A stretch of DNA of 64,000 bases from NCBI RefSeq assembly GCF_029168945.1, contig NC_083605.1, forward strand, positions 32,129,280 through 32,193,279. Reading direction: 5' to 3'. Shown one piece after another: positions 48,109 to 60,200 of the stretch (the first letter of the stretch is position 1; every line of letters starts with the position of its first letter). This stretch comes from Cannabis sativa. Its lineage: Eukaryota; Streptophyta; Magnoliopsida; Rosales; Cannabaceae. The notes below the pieces were generated by a model. The model saw nothing but the letters and a program-made list of their open reading frames with translations. It was not told the DNA's origin and did no database searches. A program made the translations under genes and the position numbers.

Positions 48109-48560
48109 GCATCATCAATCTCTACCCTGTAGTGGCCATATTTCAGATTTAGCACAAAATTAAATGACCCCTTTATTTTTCTATAATTAATTTATCATAA
48201 TTACGTCAAACAAGTTCTTAACAACAAGGAAAAAAAGAAAAAAAAAATAAATAAAGAGAAAGAAATCTCTACAAGGTCTTCTAGAAATAGATTGACATAA
48301 TAATGTGTTCTACCAGAAAAGGCTTTATTTCCTAGCCAAATGTGCTAGATTTAATTCACCAGCTACTCAACTCTATCTCTCTCTCTCAAACATAGCTTGA
48401 GGCATGAAGTAGTAACAAGTAAGAAGTTACTCTAGACATAAATAAGCACAACACGAATGGAAAATAAACTAGACACCACCAATGTACCACTTTTTCTTTA
48501 AAAAAAATAAAGTGAGAGTGGAAACAAGAGACAGAATAATAGAGTTAACTAGGTTTATAC
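48109..48560. other. Spacer between Harbinger copy 2 and gypsy LTR
   Basis: About 450 bp of A+T-rich DNA without coding similarity. It may hold the 5' end of the Harbinger element, but I could not identify a terminal repeat matching the 43425-43460 side. Confidence 0.5.
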
Positions 48561-48941
48561 TGTAATAATCGCTCAGCTTTAATATGAGAATTAGCAGATT
48601 ACTAGAGTTTAATTCAGCATTAGACTTTTAATTATCATTTATATAATTGTGGAGATATATTTGAATTCTAGGTGTGTTAATTGTGTCATATGTGAAATAT
48701 TATGATTTTTTATTTTATGCTCGATAATAATATAATGCAATTTTTTGCCTATTAAGTCACCTAGATATATTTTTCTATGTATCTTAAAATTATCGAGACG
48801 GAATAGTTAGACATTTAGATTGTCAGTTGTTTTTAGAGTTATGATTTAAGACTATTTTACCCCTAAGTATGTTAGTTGCTCTTTAGGTAGAAAAGGGTAA
48901 TTATCCTAAAACTAGTATTATGTTTAAGTGAAAAATGATTT

Positions 48942-50073
48942 TGTAAAGTCCTTTTTTGGCAAGTTAGGTGACAAAATAATTTTTTCTTTTTATGGTAAGA
49001 TTGATATGCATTCATTTTCGAATTCTTACCTCTTTTATTCGGTTATTAGTTGCCATTTTCCTTGTTTGGAAAGTTGCACTTTCAGCTGAACTTTCCTTTG
49101 TTGAAAACTTCTCAAAAGAGAAGAAATTCTCTTTTGGAAAGTTGTCTTTTTTAGGGGAACTTTGTTTATTGCCTTTTCCTTATTGATTTCGATTGTATCT
49201 TGATACAATCAGAATATCTAATTTGTTTTTGGCAGGAATCAAGCATTGAAAGAAGATCGGACCGGATTTTAGTAAGTTTCCCGTTTGCAGGCGGATACGC
49301 TTCGTCGGCATCCGAATCGATGTAGCGGATCGTGTTTCTTTTGGAAAGTTTTTGTACAGCTGCTAATTCGAACCTGTGGTTGCCTCTTTGGTTTCTATGA
49401 TCTATAAATAGAGCCTAGAGAGCAACCATTCGAATTACCTCTTCCATTATTCATTTTTTACATTTATCTTTTGAGAGAAGAGAGTCTTTCTTTGTTTTGT
49501 GAGAGCCTAGTTGTTCATCTAGGTTCTAGTTGTTCTATTTCTGTTCTTACTCTATCCTAGAGGTTGTGAAGAACTACTTGACTGAACAAGAGATTGGTCT
49601 TCGGGAGAAGACTTGATAAAGCCTTACTTCGGGAGGAAGTAAGCACTTGGTCTTCGGGAGAAGACTTGTCGAAGCCTTACTTCGGGAGGAAGTAAGCACT
49701 CACACTTCAAAGAAGAAGGGAGTTCGGGCTTGAAGGTGTTTCAAGAAGTCAGATTCATAAAGTGGATTGCAAAGGATTGCGGCAATACTTTAGAGGGAGT
49801 CTAAACTTGTTTAAGTCAATTGTCTTTGTAATTTTGATACTTTATTAATTGATTTCATTCTCTGGGCGTGGCCCCGTGGACTAGGAGTGTTCGGGAGAAC
49901 ACTGATACCACGTATAAATCTCTTGTGTCAAGTTATTTATTTTTCTGCAAATATTTTATATTACTGCTGTTCGGTTTTTTCTTTGTAGCAGAATTACTTT
50001 CTGCTGCTGCAAACGCTTACAGTTTTTATATTTTCGTATATACAACTGACATTTGCAAAAACACGGTTTTTTA
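48942..50073 (+). repeat. Sirevirus 5' LTR
   Basis: 1,132 bp, tgtaaagtccttttttggca ... acacggttttttta-type end. Near-identical to 58043-59169, differing in scattered bases and small indels. Contains two direct copies of gtcttcgggagaagacttg and ccttacttcgggaggaagta (49593-49702). Confidence 0.96.
49402..49410 (+). promoter_or_regulatory. Sirevirus LTR TATA box
   Basis: ctataaatagag is a textbook plant TATA box; the same motif is kept in the 3' LTR at about 58504. Transcription would start shortly downstream, within the LTR. Confidence 0.75.
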
Positions 50074-50075
50074 AT

Positions 50076-50087
50076 TGGTATCAGAGC
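50076..50087 (+). promoter_or_regulatory. Sirevirus primer-binding site
   Basis: TGGTATCAGAGC followed by GGG, two bases after the LTR; initiator tRNA-Met type. Confidence 0.93.
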
Positions 50088-50131
50088 GGGACACTAAACT
50101 CTTAGTGTGGTCCTATAACGTTTTTGTTATA

Positions 50132-51900
50132 ATGTCATTTTTTGCAAAAGGAAGTTCTATTTCTAGACCACCGTTGCTTAATGACTCTAACTATCCTTAT
50201 TGGAAAGTTAGAATGAGGGCCTTCATCAAATCTCAAGATGAGAAGGTGTGGAGAATGGTTCTATCAGGTTGGTCTCCTCCAGTTGAGACAGATTCTTCAG
50301 GTAATACTACTATAAAATCTGAACTGGAATGGTCTATTGAAGATGATAAACTATCTGCCTACAATAGCAAAGCTTTGCACGCTATCTTTAATGGTGTAGG
50401 TGAGGGTTACATTAAACTTATATCATCTTGTGTTTCTGCTAAGGAAGCTTGAGAGATTCTTCAAACTTAGTTTGAAGGAACTTCTGATGTGAAAAGATCT
50501 AGATTTATCATGCTTCAAACTAAATTTGATGAGCTTAGAAGGTCTGATAATGAAACTTTAACTGAATTCTATGAAAAATTATCTGACATTGCTAATGAAT
50601 ATTTTGCTCTTGGAGAAAAGCTTGGTGATTCTGTTCTTGTGAGAAAAATTGTTAGAGTTCTTCCAGAAAGGTTTGATACTAAACTTTTGGCAATGGAGGA
50701 AGCTAAAGATTTTAGCACTATGAAAGTGGAAGAATTGATGGGTTCCTTACGTACTTTTGAATTAAATCAACAGATTAAACAAAAGGACAAACCCAAATCT
50801 ATTGCTGATAAAGGTAAAAGTATTGCTTTGAAAGTTGCTGATAATGAAAATTCTGATAGTGAATGTGATGATGAGATTGCTTTATTAACTAAGAATTTTC
50901 AGAAATATATGAAAAAGATGGGAAATAAAAAGAATATTTCGAAAGGTTCAAAAGGTAATACTTTCATTAAACCATCTGTCTCTAACAAAAAGGGAATTCA
51001 GTGCAGGGAATGTGAAGGTTTTGGGCATATTCAAGCTGAGTGTGCAAACACTTTGAAAAAGAATAAGAAAAGTTTCAATGTCACTTGGAGTGATGATGAA
51101 ACCGAAAGTGATGAAGATGTTGCTAAAAATGTTGCCCTAACCTCTGTTATGACTAATGTGTTGTGTGATTCATAGGTGAAAGCTAAATTGGTGTGTCTGA
51201 ATAATACCACCAAACAAGAGGATTCAGATTCAGATGATGCCGAAATACGTGAGAAGAATCTCTTCTTGAATCATACAAAGTCATGTATGAAAAATGGATT
51301 CAGGTTGCTTCTGAAAATAGAGAGTTGAATAAATTGAATAAAAAATTGTCTCATCAGATTGAAATGTGTAATTTGAAAATAAAAGAATATGAGACAAGTT
51401 TTTGTGATAAAGATGAAAAAATCTCTCTATTAAAGAAGGAACTTGAAAACGTTAAGAAAAATGTTCAAATGCTTAATCCTGGATCTTCTATTTTTGAAAA
51501 AGCTCAGAATGCAGGTCAGAGAGGTTTCGCAGGCCTTGGGTCTAATGGAATGGAAAGTTCTGGAGTCACGAAGTTTGTAAAATCTAGTGTTCCAACGAAT
51601 CACCTTGAGGCTACAAACTCTGCCATAACAGTTTCACAGCCTGTTGCAGCAAGAACAGCTTCTGATGCTGCAAAATCTCCAGAATTTTCGAAAAGGGTAA
51701 GATCTCAGGTAAAAAGATTTGTTCCCATTTGTCATTTTTGTGGTAGAAAAGGACATATCAGACCTAAATGTTTCACGTTGAAAAATCTGTTTAAAACAAA
51801 TTATTTTGATAATTTGGAAAAATCTCAAAAGAAACATAAAGGTTTGAAACAAATATGGGTGAAAAAGAATTGTCTAATTTGGTTTTCGATAAAGCTATTT
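50132..51900 (+). pseudogene. Sirevirus gag
   Basis: Start taken at MSFFAKGSSISRPPLLNDSN (50132), where similarity begins; the upstream in-frame ATG lies at the primer site. Gag core: YPYWKVRMRAFIKSQDEKVW, MLQTKFDELRRSDNETLTEF, VRKIVRVLPERFDTKLLAME. First zinc knuckle CRECEGFGHIQAEC (about 51000); after a coiled-coil-like stretch (51290-51470) a second knuckle CHFCGRKGHIRPKC (about 51730). Stops at 50450 (Trp expected) and about 50468 (Thr or Gln expected), and a break near 51175, interrupt it. Confidence 0.93.
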
Positions 51901-52438
51901 GCATCTCAAATGTGGTATTTTGACGAGTGGTTGCTCTAGACATATGACGGGTGACAAGGACTTTTTGACTAACATTCGGCCTATGCAATGTGGAGAAGTC
52001 ACTTTTGGTAATGGCCTACGGAAAAGTTGTTGGTATGGGAACTCTAAATTTTGAAGGGTTACCTGGGCGGAAAAAGTGATGTTAGTTGAAGGAGCTGAGG
52101 GCTAATTTACTTAGCATCGATCAAATTTGTGATCAAGGGTTTACGTTTCTTTTGATAGTGATCATTGCTATGTTACGAATGATGACAATGAATGTATCTT
52201 GCAAGGATTTCGATCCAATGATAACTGTTACACTCTAACCCCTGTGTTTACTTGTCATTCAGCTATCAACAACACCACAGATCTGTGGCATGCCAAGGTT
52301 GGGCATGTTAATTTTAAAAACCTGAAAAAATTGTCAAATGCAGGTATTGTTTGAGGACTTCCCAAGCTTGGTAAGGAAAGTGAAGGTAAGTGTGAACCAT
52401 GTCAACTTGGGAAGCAATTAAAAATCACTCACAAGCCT
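51901..52438 (+). pseudogene. Sirevirus protease and pre-integrase region
   Basis: Begins MWYFD, after which one extra base falls inside the active-site motif (gac-g-agtggttgc), so the DSGCSRHMTGD pattern is split between frames. Further shifted pieces follow: a GAG-pre-integrase stretch with DLWHAKVGHVNFKNLKKLSN near 52285-52345, and CEPCQLGKQLKITHKP near 52392. Several single-base changes relative to an open frame are clustered here. Confidence 0.85.
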
Positions 52439-53190
52439 GTGTCTGATATCAATACCTCAAAAGTATTGGAATTGCTTCACATGGATCTTATGGGTCCAAT
52501 CCAAGTTGAAAGTTTGAATGGTAAACGATATATCTTTGTGTGTCTTGATGATTTCTCTCGTTTTACTTGGGTAGATTTCTTAAGAGAAAAATCTGACACT
52601 TTTGATGCCTTTAAAACTCTTTGTTTGAGATTAAGAGTTGAGAAAGGTTGTAATATTGGGAAAATTGTTCGAATTCGAAGTGATCATGGTAAGGAGTTTG
52701 AAAATTCGTGTATGATGATTTTTGCAAGTCTACAGGTATAACTCATGAATTTTCAGCTCCCAAAACTCCTCAACAAAATGGAGTTGTTGAGAGGAAGAAT
52801 CGAACATTGCAGGAAATGGCAAGAGTAATGTTAAATAGCAAGAAGTTGACAAAGCGCTTATGGGCTGAAGCTATTAACATAGCTTGCTACATAATAAACA
52901 GAGTGTTTATTCGTCCAGGTACCTCAAAAACATCTTATGAAATCTGGAAAGGTAAGCGCCCCAATGTAAGTCATTTTCATGTTTTTGGATGTGTGTGTTA
53001 TGTCTATAGAGATCGTGAGCATATTGGTAAATTTGATGCTAAAAGTGATGTTGGTGTGTTTATTGGATATTCCTTAAACAGTAGAGCTTATCGTGTTTAT
53101 AACATGAGAACTCAAACTGTTTTGGAATCAGCTAATGTGGTTGTTGATGATTTTAGAGATTTTTCAGAGTTTTCCACGAAGCCAAGATAG
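52439..53190 (+). pseudogene. Sirevirus integrase
   Basis: Joins cDNA to the host chromosome in the parent family. LLHMDLMGPIQVESLNGKRY (first Asp), FVCLDDFSRFTWVDFLREKS, IVRIRSDHGKEFEN (second Asp). A +1 shift near 52710 moves to the second frame: HEFSAPKTPQQNGVVERKNR (Glu), KRLWAEAINIACYIINR, then the C-terminal KSDVGVFIGYSLNSRAYRVY. The catalytic triad is preserved, but the product would be truncated by the frameshift. Confidence 0.95.
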
Positions 53191-53649
53191 ATAGTCTCAT
53201 GGATACTCCTCCGAAGTTGCAACGGCGGATCCGATGCGGCGAACCCATTGTTGATGCTTGCAAATGACGAATCTGCTTCTTTGCAGCAATGAGCAGGCGA
53301 ACCGTCTATCTTGACTCATCCAAATATCATTACGACTACGTGGAAAGAACCAAGCACAAGTCAAAGGCGAATCATCCAAAAGATCTCATCCTTGGAAATC
53401 TGAACAAAGCATGGTAACTCGCGGAAAGGTATATTAATTTAATCGGCTTTCTTTGCTTTGTTTCTCAATATGAGCACGAAAAATGTGAAGGAAGCCATGA
53501 CGTTTGAGGAATGGCTCAATGCAATGCAAGAGGAACTCAACCAATTTGTTCGCAACAAGGTATGGATTTTGGTCCGAAGACCAAAAGGTATAAATGTTAT
53601 TGGAACAAAGTGGTTGTTTAAAAATTAAAGTGATGAGTTCGGTACAATT
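53191..53649 (+). pseudogene. Sirevirus pol linker, scrambled
   Basis: Region between integrase and reverse transcriptase. It holds the readable patch MTFEEWLNAMQEELNQFVRN and a VIGTKWLFKN piece near 53600 (start of reverse transcriptase), with stops and frame changes between. A Ser/Pro linker expected here is not readable. Confidence 0.75.
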
Positions 53650-54381
53650 GTGAGAAACAAGGCTCGTTTGGTGGCACAAGGATACACACAGGTAGAAGAT
53701 ATTGATTTTGATGAAACTTTTGCTCCTGTTGCAAGATTAGAATCAATTCGTTTACTTCTGTGTATTGCTTGTATTCTGAATATTAAATTGTTTCAAATGG
53801 ATGTGAAATCTGCCTTCCTAAATGGTATTTTGAATGAGGAAGTTTATGTTGAGCAACCAAAAGGATTCGAAGATCCTCAATTTCCAGACCATGTATACAA
53901 ACTTGAAAAAGCTTTGTATGGTCTGAAACAAGCTCCTCGAGCTTGGTATGAAAGGTTGACTCAATTTTTACTTTCTCATGGCTATCACAGAGGTAGTGTG
54001 GATAAAACTCTTTTCATCAAACGTATAAAATCTGATTTTATCATTGCTCAAATTTATGTTGATGATATAGTTTTTGGTTCTACATCTAACCATGAAGTGC
54101 AGGTATTTGTTGATCAAATGAAAAGTGAATTTGAAATGAGCATGGTTGGTGAGCTTAATTTCTTTTTGGGTCTTCAAGTGAGACAAATGGAAGGAGGTAC
54201 ATTTGTATCTCAAAGCAAGTATGCTAAGAACCTTGTCAAGAAATTTGGCCTTGAATTGGCTAAGCAGGTAAGTACTCCTATGAGCACCACACTGAAATTA
54301 ACAAAAGATGAAAATGGAGTAAAGGTAGACACTACACTCTATCGTAGCATGATTGGAAGTCTTTTGTATTTAGCTTGCTAG
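53650..54381 (+). pseudogene. Sirevirus reverse transcriptase
   Basis: Open for 243 codons: RNKARLVAQGYTQVEDIDFD, TFAPVARLESIRLLL, QMDVKSAFLNGILNEEVYVE, KALYGLKQAPRAWYERL, and the catalytic IYVDDIVFGST (YVDD), then FFLGLQVRQMEGG and YRSMIGSLLYLA. All core motifs are intact; the frame ends where RNase H should begin. It is part of a polyprotein, so the ATG is not a true start. Confidence 0.96.
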
Positions 54382-54995
54382 TCGTCGATATACGTTACGG
54401 TGTGGGAGTGTGTGCTAGATATCAAAGTAATCCTATGGAATCTCATGTATCGAGTTTGTAAAAAGGATTATTAGATATGGTAATAGCACTCATGATTATG
54501 GAATTTGGTACTCGAAAGATACCAATTCAAATCTTGCGTGTTTTAGTGATGCGGATTGGGCGGGGAAATGCTTGATGATCGAAAGAGCACAAGTGGAGGG
54601 TGTTTCTTTCTTGGGAATAATCTAGTATCTTGGCATAGCAAGAAACGAAATTCCATCTCCTTATCCTTCAGAAGCGAGTACATCGGCTATTTGGCGGTTG
54701 TTGCACTCAACTATTGTGGTTGAAACAAATGTTGATTGATTATGGGTTTGAATTGGGTGTTTTGACTATTTTTTGTGACAATACTAGTGCCATAAATATT
54801 TCCAAAATCTGTTCAACATTTTAGAACAAAGCACATTTGACATAAGACACCACTTTATCGGGGAACTTGTTGAAAATAAATCATTGCAATTAGAATATGT
54901 TGATGCTTTGAAAAACAATTCGATATTTTCACAAAGGCCCTAGATGCAAGTCGCTTTGACTCCCTCAGAAAGTCTTTGGGAGTTTGCATTGTTTA
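54382..54995 (+). pseudogene. Sirevirus RNase H, frameshifted
   Basis: Pieces in alternating frames: YGIWYS (about 54495), FSDADWAG (54545), FCDNTSAINIS (54770), RHHFIGELVENKSLQLEYV (54850), and the ending SRFDSLRKSLGVCIV (54950-54990). Each boundary differs from an open frame by one or two bases. The order is that of copia RNase H. Confidence 0.88.
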
Positions 54996-56167
54996 ATTTT
55001 ATCTGTTCATAATTCTTGTACAATAGTGTTATGTGATTCATCTCTAGCTCTTAATCGTCTATCATTGTATTTTGACAAATCATGTTTATGCTTTTGGTTT
55101 ATAATTAGTTAGGATCTCAGTCTGATCATACTTTGTGATGTTGTGCTAAAAGGTTCATGTTACTCTTTATGTGTGTCTAGGATTAAATAATGTTCTTATA
55201 CAGAGTTGAGCAATTTTTGTTTCAGTCTTGTCAGGCCCCTTCTTTGGGAATAGAGCTACCCATGCGAGGTGTGAAAGCCATCGATGAGTAAGGTTTGGAA
55301 CATTGTAATTAGCAACTATGATGAGGATGCACTACCATAGAAAAGGGCTACCTTCGGTATGGTGTGAAAGCATCCGGTTGCGGGATCAAATTGAAAAGGC
55401 GAAAATGAAAAATCTTGCCAAGGACGGTGATCCTATTTTTCACTTTGCACACACTTATGTCGACAAGTGTGTTCAAATCGTAAGTCTCCTCTATTAAAAT
55501 TAAATTGGTAATCACAGTTCACAATTTTGTTAACATGCATATCTTTTTCCTCAACATCAATTAAGTATGATTATTTCATGAGATACTAATTAGTTATTTT
55601 CCTTAAAAGCATAACATGTAATTTATTTTGTCAATTGTCAATGATATTTGATTTCTTTTGCTTGGTTCGAATCACATATATTTATTGTACACATTATATT
55701 TTATTTTCGATTTTAATTTAAATAAAAATAAATAATAAATAAAAAAAAAAAGGGAGGCGTGTGACTTGCTTCATGGGTTAAGAAAATCTTGTGCATAAAT
55801 GGTAAGTATCAACATTCATTCTTCTTTGATTTATTTTGATATTTTTCCAACTAAAGATTAATCTTTATATGGTAATGTGCATTTATTCTTCAAAGATTGA
55901 TTTATTTTTTGAAAAAGTTTTGGCTTTTCTAGTTTCCCTTTATTTTTTTTTTTTAAAAAAAAAGGGAAAGGAGTTGAGAAGTGGGCGGTTTCCTCTTTTG
56001 GTTCATGGGCTGGCGGTTACCATTTGAATTTTCAAAATTGGTTTCCTTTTTCTTGTTTTGATTCCAAGGTTATATAAACCAAATTTTGACACTTATTTCA
56101 CCACCTACCCGAACCTTCTTTCTTGTTTCTTTGTCTGTCACTATTCATCTTCTCTTACAGTTCCAAA
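54996..56167. other. Sirevirus region between pol and the extra ORF
   Basis: About 1.2 kb. Much is A+T-rich with no coding sign; a short GC-richer patch at 55230-55430 repeats the phrase aggtgtgaaagc / tggtgtgaaagc. Sireviruses commonly have untranslated sequence here. Confidence 0.6.
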
Positions 56168-57721
56168 ATGGTGAGAACCAAGAATCTAGGGCACACTAAA
56201 AAGTTAGAAGAAACCGTTCCAACTCCTTCTAGTGCACCCCCTGCTGCCTCAGTTCCTCCTCCTGCTGTTGCAAAGCCTGGAGATTCATCGCTTCCCTAGC
56301 GTGAATCTCAAGCCGTGAAGCCAAAACGTCCACCCAAGCAAGTTGCTCGCAAATCGGTAAGGCCCTATCGCACCTGGACTTCCTCATCTGAATCCTCTAA
56401 GGAATCTCCTCCTCCATTGGTTGTTCCTCCTCCTGCTGCATCAATGCCTGGCACCACTCCAACAGGCCCTTCCACTCGAGCTCGAGCCCAGCAAGCCTCG
56501 GGTGAGAAAGAACTTCAAGCCTCTCAATCTCGAGAGAAGACTGTTCCTCCAGCCAAGAAGAAACTCAAGACTAATCCTCCCTCGGCTTCCTCGAGTTCCA
56601 GTTCAGAAGAAAAGGATCCAATGGAAGTCTCTTCAGACAAATCAGTATCTCTGCATGCGAGAAGGACGATGTGAGGACACAGAACTCGAGCCAGAGCCTC
56701 CTCGTTCAAAAGCGCACGGCAAAGGCCTCTGCTTTGCCAAAGGCAAGCAGCCCATGGAAGATCCTTCATCTGGTAATATCCCTTCCTCTCTTTCTGGCTG
56801 TCCTACTTTTTATTATCGAGACAATGAGCGTGACTGGAATCTATATGCAACCCGTAAGTTTGAAAGTGAGAGGAATTATGATTTGCATGCCCATCGTGTT
56901 TATGGTATTCTAAAGTACATTCAATTTCATCAATGGGAAAACACTCTTACTGGTTTCATTGGATACATTGCAAACATTATTAAGGAGTTTTATGCTAATC
57001 TTACTGATGATTTCCTTGATGAGAACTCTAGACTTTATCGGAGAGTGTATGTTAGGGGTCATTGGTTCTCATTTTCTGAAAAAGACATTGCTCAGGCTCT
57101 GCAATTGCCTGTGAATGTATCCAATGCTGTGATGTCCATGGATCGTGAGTTGATGCACTGCGAACTCAGCGGTGCTCGTTCGAAATGAAACCGAGGGGAG
57201 AGTCTTCGAATCAACTCACCTCACTTTTGCTCATGCTTCCCTTATGCGGTTTGCACTAAGCAATTGGGTTCCAAATTCTAACAAGACCGTGGTGTCTCGA
57301 AGTGGCTACACTCCTATACGCATCATACGGAACTTCCATTGATCTATCTTCACATATTCTAAACCGGATTGTCTCCTTAGAAGAGGTAAAAAGCCAACCT
57401 TCAAACTTGTATTTCCAAATCTAATCTATAAGGTTTTATCCTCTCAGAAGAATGTGGCCCAAGCACATGAAACACTTGAGCCTCCCATCACTGGACCTAC
57501 ATTCCAACCCTCTGAATACTTTGATGGTGTGTTTCAAAAACGGCCAAAGGCTGGTGCTTTCTTCGCTTCCTGGCCGGGTGCAAGTTCGAGGCTCGCTGCG
57601 GCGAAACACGGAAGTCAAGTCTGAACTTCAGAATGTATATACTCGTCTTGAAGCAATGGCTGATGTCCAGCATAGCATGTCCAGGCAACTGTCCACCTTG
57701 ATTAAACTCTACAAAGATTAA
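56168..57721 (+). pseudogene. Sirevirus extra ORF (Transposase_32-like, envelope-position gene)
   Basis: Lies after pol and before the 3' LTR. N-terminus MVRTKNLGHTKKLEE, then a long Pro/Ser-rich, basic low-complexity part. From about 56780 a folded domain: SERNYDLHAHRVYGILKYIQ, NIIKEFYANLTDDFLDENSR, then YRRVYVRGHWFSFSEKDIAQ, matching the putative plant transposon protein domain (Transposase_32) found in such ORFs. The C-terminus ends RLEAMADVQHSMSRQLSTLI. A stop near 56297 and frame changes at about 56672 and 57188 break it. Its role in Sireviruses is unknown; no membrane segment is seen in what I can read. Confidence 0.8.
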
Positions 57722-57800
57722 AGTGTTTTAGTTTGTCTCTTTTTAATTAAACTTTGGTCTATTTTTTGTTCTTTGTTTACTTTGGCACTCTGATAAACAA

Positions 57801-58042
57801 AAAGGGGGAGAAGATATTTATTTTTTGGTTTGTTGCCCAACTCTGGACCCTTTTTTCAGGGGGAGTTGTGGTTTGTTAGTACTTGTGAACTTAATGTTTA
57901 AAGTTAGCATGTTTTTTGTTTTTATCGTGATTTCGATTGTGTTACTCAGGGGGAGTAGTTTCTTTTGCTCTTGCTAACTTTGCATTGCAGGTTCTTTATG
58001 GTAAAAATTATTTTGTTCATCTAAAGTGCCAAAGGGGGAGAT
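57801..58042 (+). promoter_or_regulatory. Sirevirus multiple polypurine tracts
   Basis: AGGGGGAG occurs four times, at about 57803, 57858, 57948 and 58033, the last directly before the 3' LTR (aaagggggagat). Repeated tracts of exactly this form are a Sirevirus signature. Confidence 0.9.
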
Positions 58043-59169
58043 TGTAAAGTCCTTTTTTGGCAAGTTAGGTGACAAAATAATTTTTCCTTTTTATGGTAAT
58101 ATTGCTATGCATTCATTTTCGAATTCTTACCTCTTTTATTCGGTTATTAGTTGCCATTTTCCTTGTTTGGAAAGTTGCACTTTCAGCTGAACTTTCCTTT
58201 GTTGAAAACTTCTCAAAAGAGAAGAAATTCTCTTTTGGAAAGTTGTCTTTTTTAGGGGAACTTTGTTTATTGCCTTTTCCTTATTGATTTCGATTGTATC
58301 TTGATACAATCAGAATATCTAATTTGTTTTTGGCAGGAATCAAGCATTGAAAGAAGATCGGACCCGATTTTAGTAAGTTTCCCGTTTTTGGGCAGATCTG
58401 CTTCGTCAGCATCCGAATCTGATGTAGCAGATCGTGTTTCTTTTGGAAAGTTTTTGTACAGCTGCTAATTCGAACCTGTGGTTGCCTCTTTGGTTTCTAT
58501 GATCTATAAATAGAGCCTAGAGAGCAACCATTCGAATTACCTCTTCCATTATTCATTTTCTACATTTATCTTTTGAGAGAAGAGAGTCTTTCTTTGTTTT
58601 GTGAGAGCCTAGTTGTTCATCTAGGTTCTAGTTGTTCTATTTCTGTTCTTACTCTATCCTAGAGGTTGTGAAGAACTACTTGACTGAACAAGAGATTGGT
58701 CTTCGGGAGAAGACTTGATAAAGCCTTACTTCGGGAGGAAGTAAGCACTTGGTCTTCGGGAGAAGACTTGTTGAAGCCTTACTTCGGGAGGAAGTAAGCA
58801 CTCACACTTCAAAGACGAAGGGAGTTCGGGCTTGAAGGTGTTTCAAGAAGTCAGATTCATAAAGTGGATTGCAAAGGATTGCGGCAATACTTTAGAGGGA
58901 GTCTAAACTTGTTTAAGTCAATTGTCTTTGTAATTTTGATACTTTATTAATTGATTTCATTCTACGGCGTGGCCCGTGGACTAGGAGTGTTCGGGAGAAC
59001 AACGATGCACGTATAAATCTCTTGTGTCAAGTTATTTATTTTTCTGCAAATATTTTATATTCTGCCTGTTCAGTTTTGCTGTAGCAGAATTACTTTCTGC
59101 TGCTGCAAACGCTTACAGTTTTTATATTTTCGTATATACAACTGACATTTGCAAAAACACGGTTTTTTA
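58043..59169 (+). repeat. Sirevirus 3' LTR
   Basis: 1,127 bp, close match to 48942-50073; small differences cluster near 58388-58440 and 58955-59090. Confidence 0.96.
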
Positions 59170-59480
59170 GATTTATTTTCTAAGCTTATCATTAATTAAA
59201 TAAGCTAAACATAGTAATTTATTAATTATTTTTTCATTTAGCTATAGTTGTTAAGTTAGAAAACAAAAACTAAAAATTTCCTAAGCCTCTCTCTTTCTCT
59301 TCCTTGAGTTCGACCACCCCATAGAACTAAGAAAATCAATTTTTTTCTTCAAATTCCAGCCATGTTCAGAGGATTTTGCTAGGAATTCCAAAGGGTTGAA
59401 GGTAGCAGCTCTTGGTAAGCTAGTTTTCTTTCGTTTTCTTTAATTTTCTAAATTTTAAGATTAGGTTTTCATGCAATTTA

Positions 59481-60200
59481 TGTTGGGTTTTGTGCCCTAA
59501 ATAAAACCCATTTCAATATAATCAGATTTACTAATTAATAAAGATCAGAAATAACATTTTATGTTTCATGGTTCACATGATTTATTTCATGATTGTTTAA
59601 TGTATAAATTCTATTAGGTCCAGATAATATGTATTTGTTCATGATTATAGTGTTGTCAGCATAGTGGAATATAATCATGATTATCTGTTCAAAAGTTTAA
59701 TTCCCTGATTTGTCAGTTCACTGGATTTAGACTGGCATGATAATCAGCGATAAGTATACTTATACCTTGGATAAGTGTTATGTCCTTTCCAGGGCATTGG
59801 CAAAGTTTACCAGTATCGGATGTATGGAGTACACATTGGAAGGGACCGATATTGAACTTTGATTAGATATGATAAATTTACCGTAATATCTATTTAATTC
59901 AATATCACCTAGTTGATCCTAGATCAAATGATCTTAATCCTGACATGATTAGGTTCGATCTCAAGAGTATTATACATGTTCTTTGATTTGTTAGTTAAGC
60001 CTACTTTTTGGTCAGGGTGATACGTACATTTTGGGAACATGGTAGTGCGATTGAGTGGGAGCGCTAATCATAGATATGGAATCTATAGCTTCTATAGGTA
60101 TTTAGAAGTGAAACGATGATTTCCTTCGAGCTTGGCTGAATAAAAATAAATGGTTGAGATCTCATTTTAGTGATTATATTAATTCACTAAAATATCATTT
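59481..60200 (+). mobile_element. Angela-like LTR fragment inside the gypsy LTR
   Basis: Begins tgttgggttttgtgccctaa and follows the 19499-21394 LTR, with clear divergence, through ggtcagggtgatacgtacat and gagtgggagcgcta, ending near aaaatatcatttt, about 700 bp into the LTR. The later two-thirds of the LTR is missing and gypsy LTR sequence resumes. No TSD could be assigned, so it was truncated by deletion or partial insertion. Confidence 0.85.

Larger units (their letters stand above)
42764..48200 (-). mobile_element. PIF/Harbinger element, copy 2
   Basis: The fuller of the two copies. On the minus strand: a Myb/SANT-type ORF1 (about 48108-47170), the transposase N-terminal part (47039-46755) and the transposase core (46390-45810), the two-gene structure of plant PIF/Harbinger elements. 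The left side matches copy 1 from 1782. MULE3 is inserted at 43564-45080. The right limit is uncertain; no inverted terminal repeat was located near 48110-48560. Confidence 0.78.
48942..59169 (+). mobile_element. Ty1/copia LTR retrotransposon, Sirevirus lineage
   Basis: LTRs 48942-50073 and 58043-59169; perfect TSD gattt (48937-48941 and 59170-59174). 10.2 kb. Gag with two CCHC knuckles, protease, integrase, reverse transcriptase and RNase H are followed by an extra ORF region (56168-57721) and four AGGGGGAG-type purine tracts before the 3' LTR. The extra ORF and multiple purine tracts are the hallmarks of Sireviruses. Numerous small indels and stops disable it. Confidence 0.96.
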
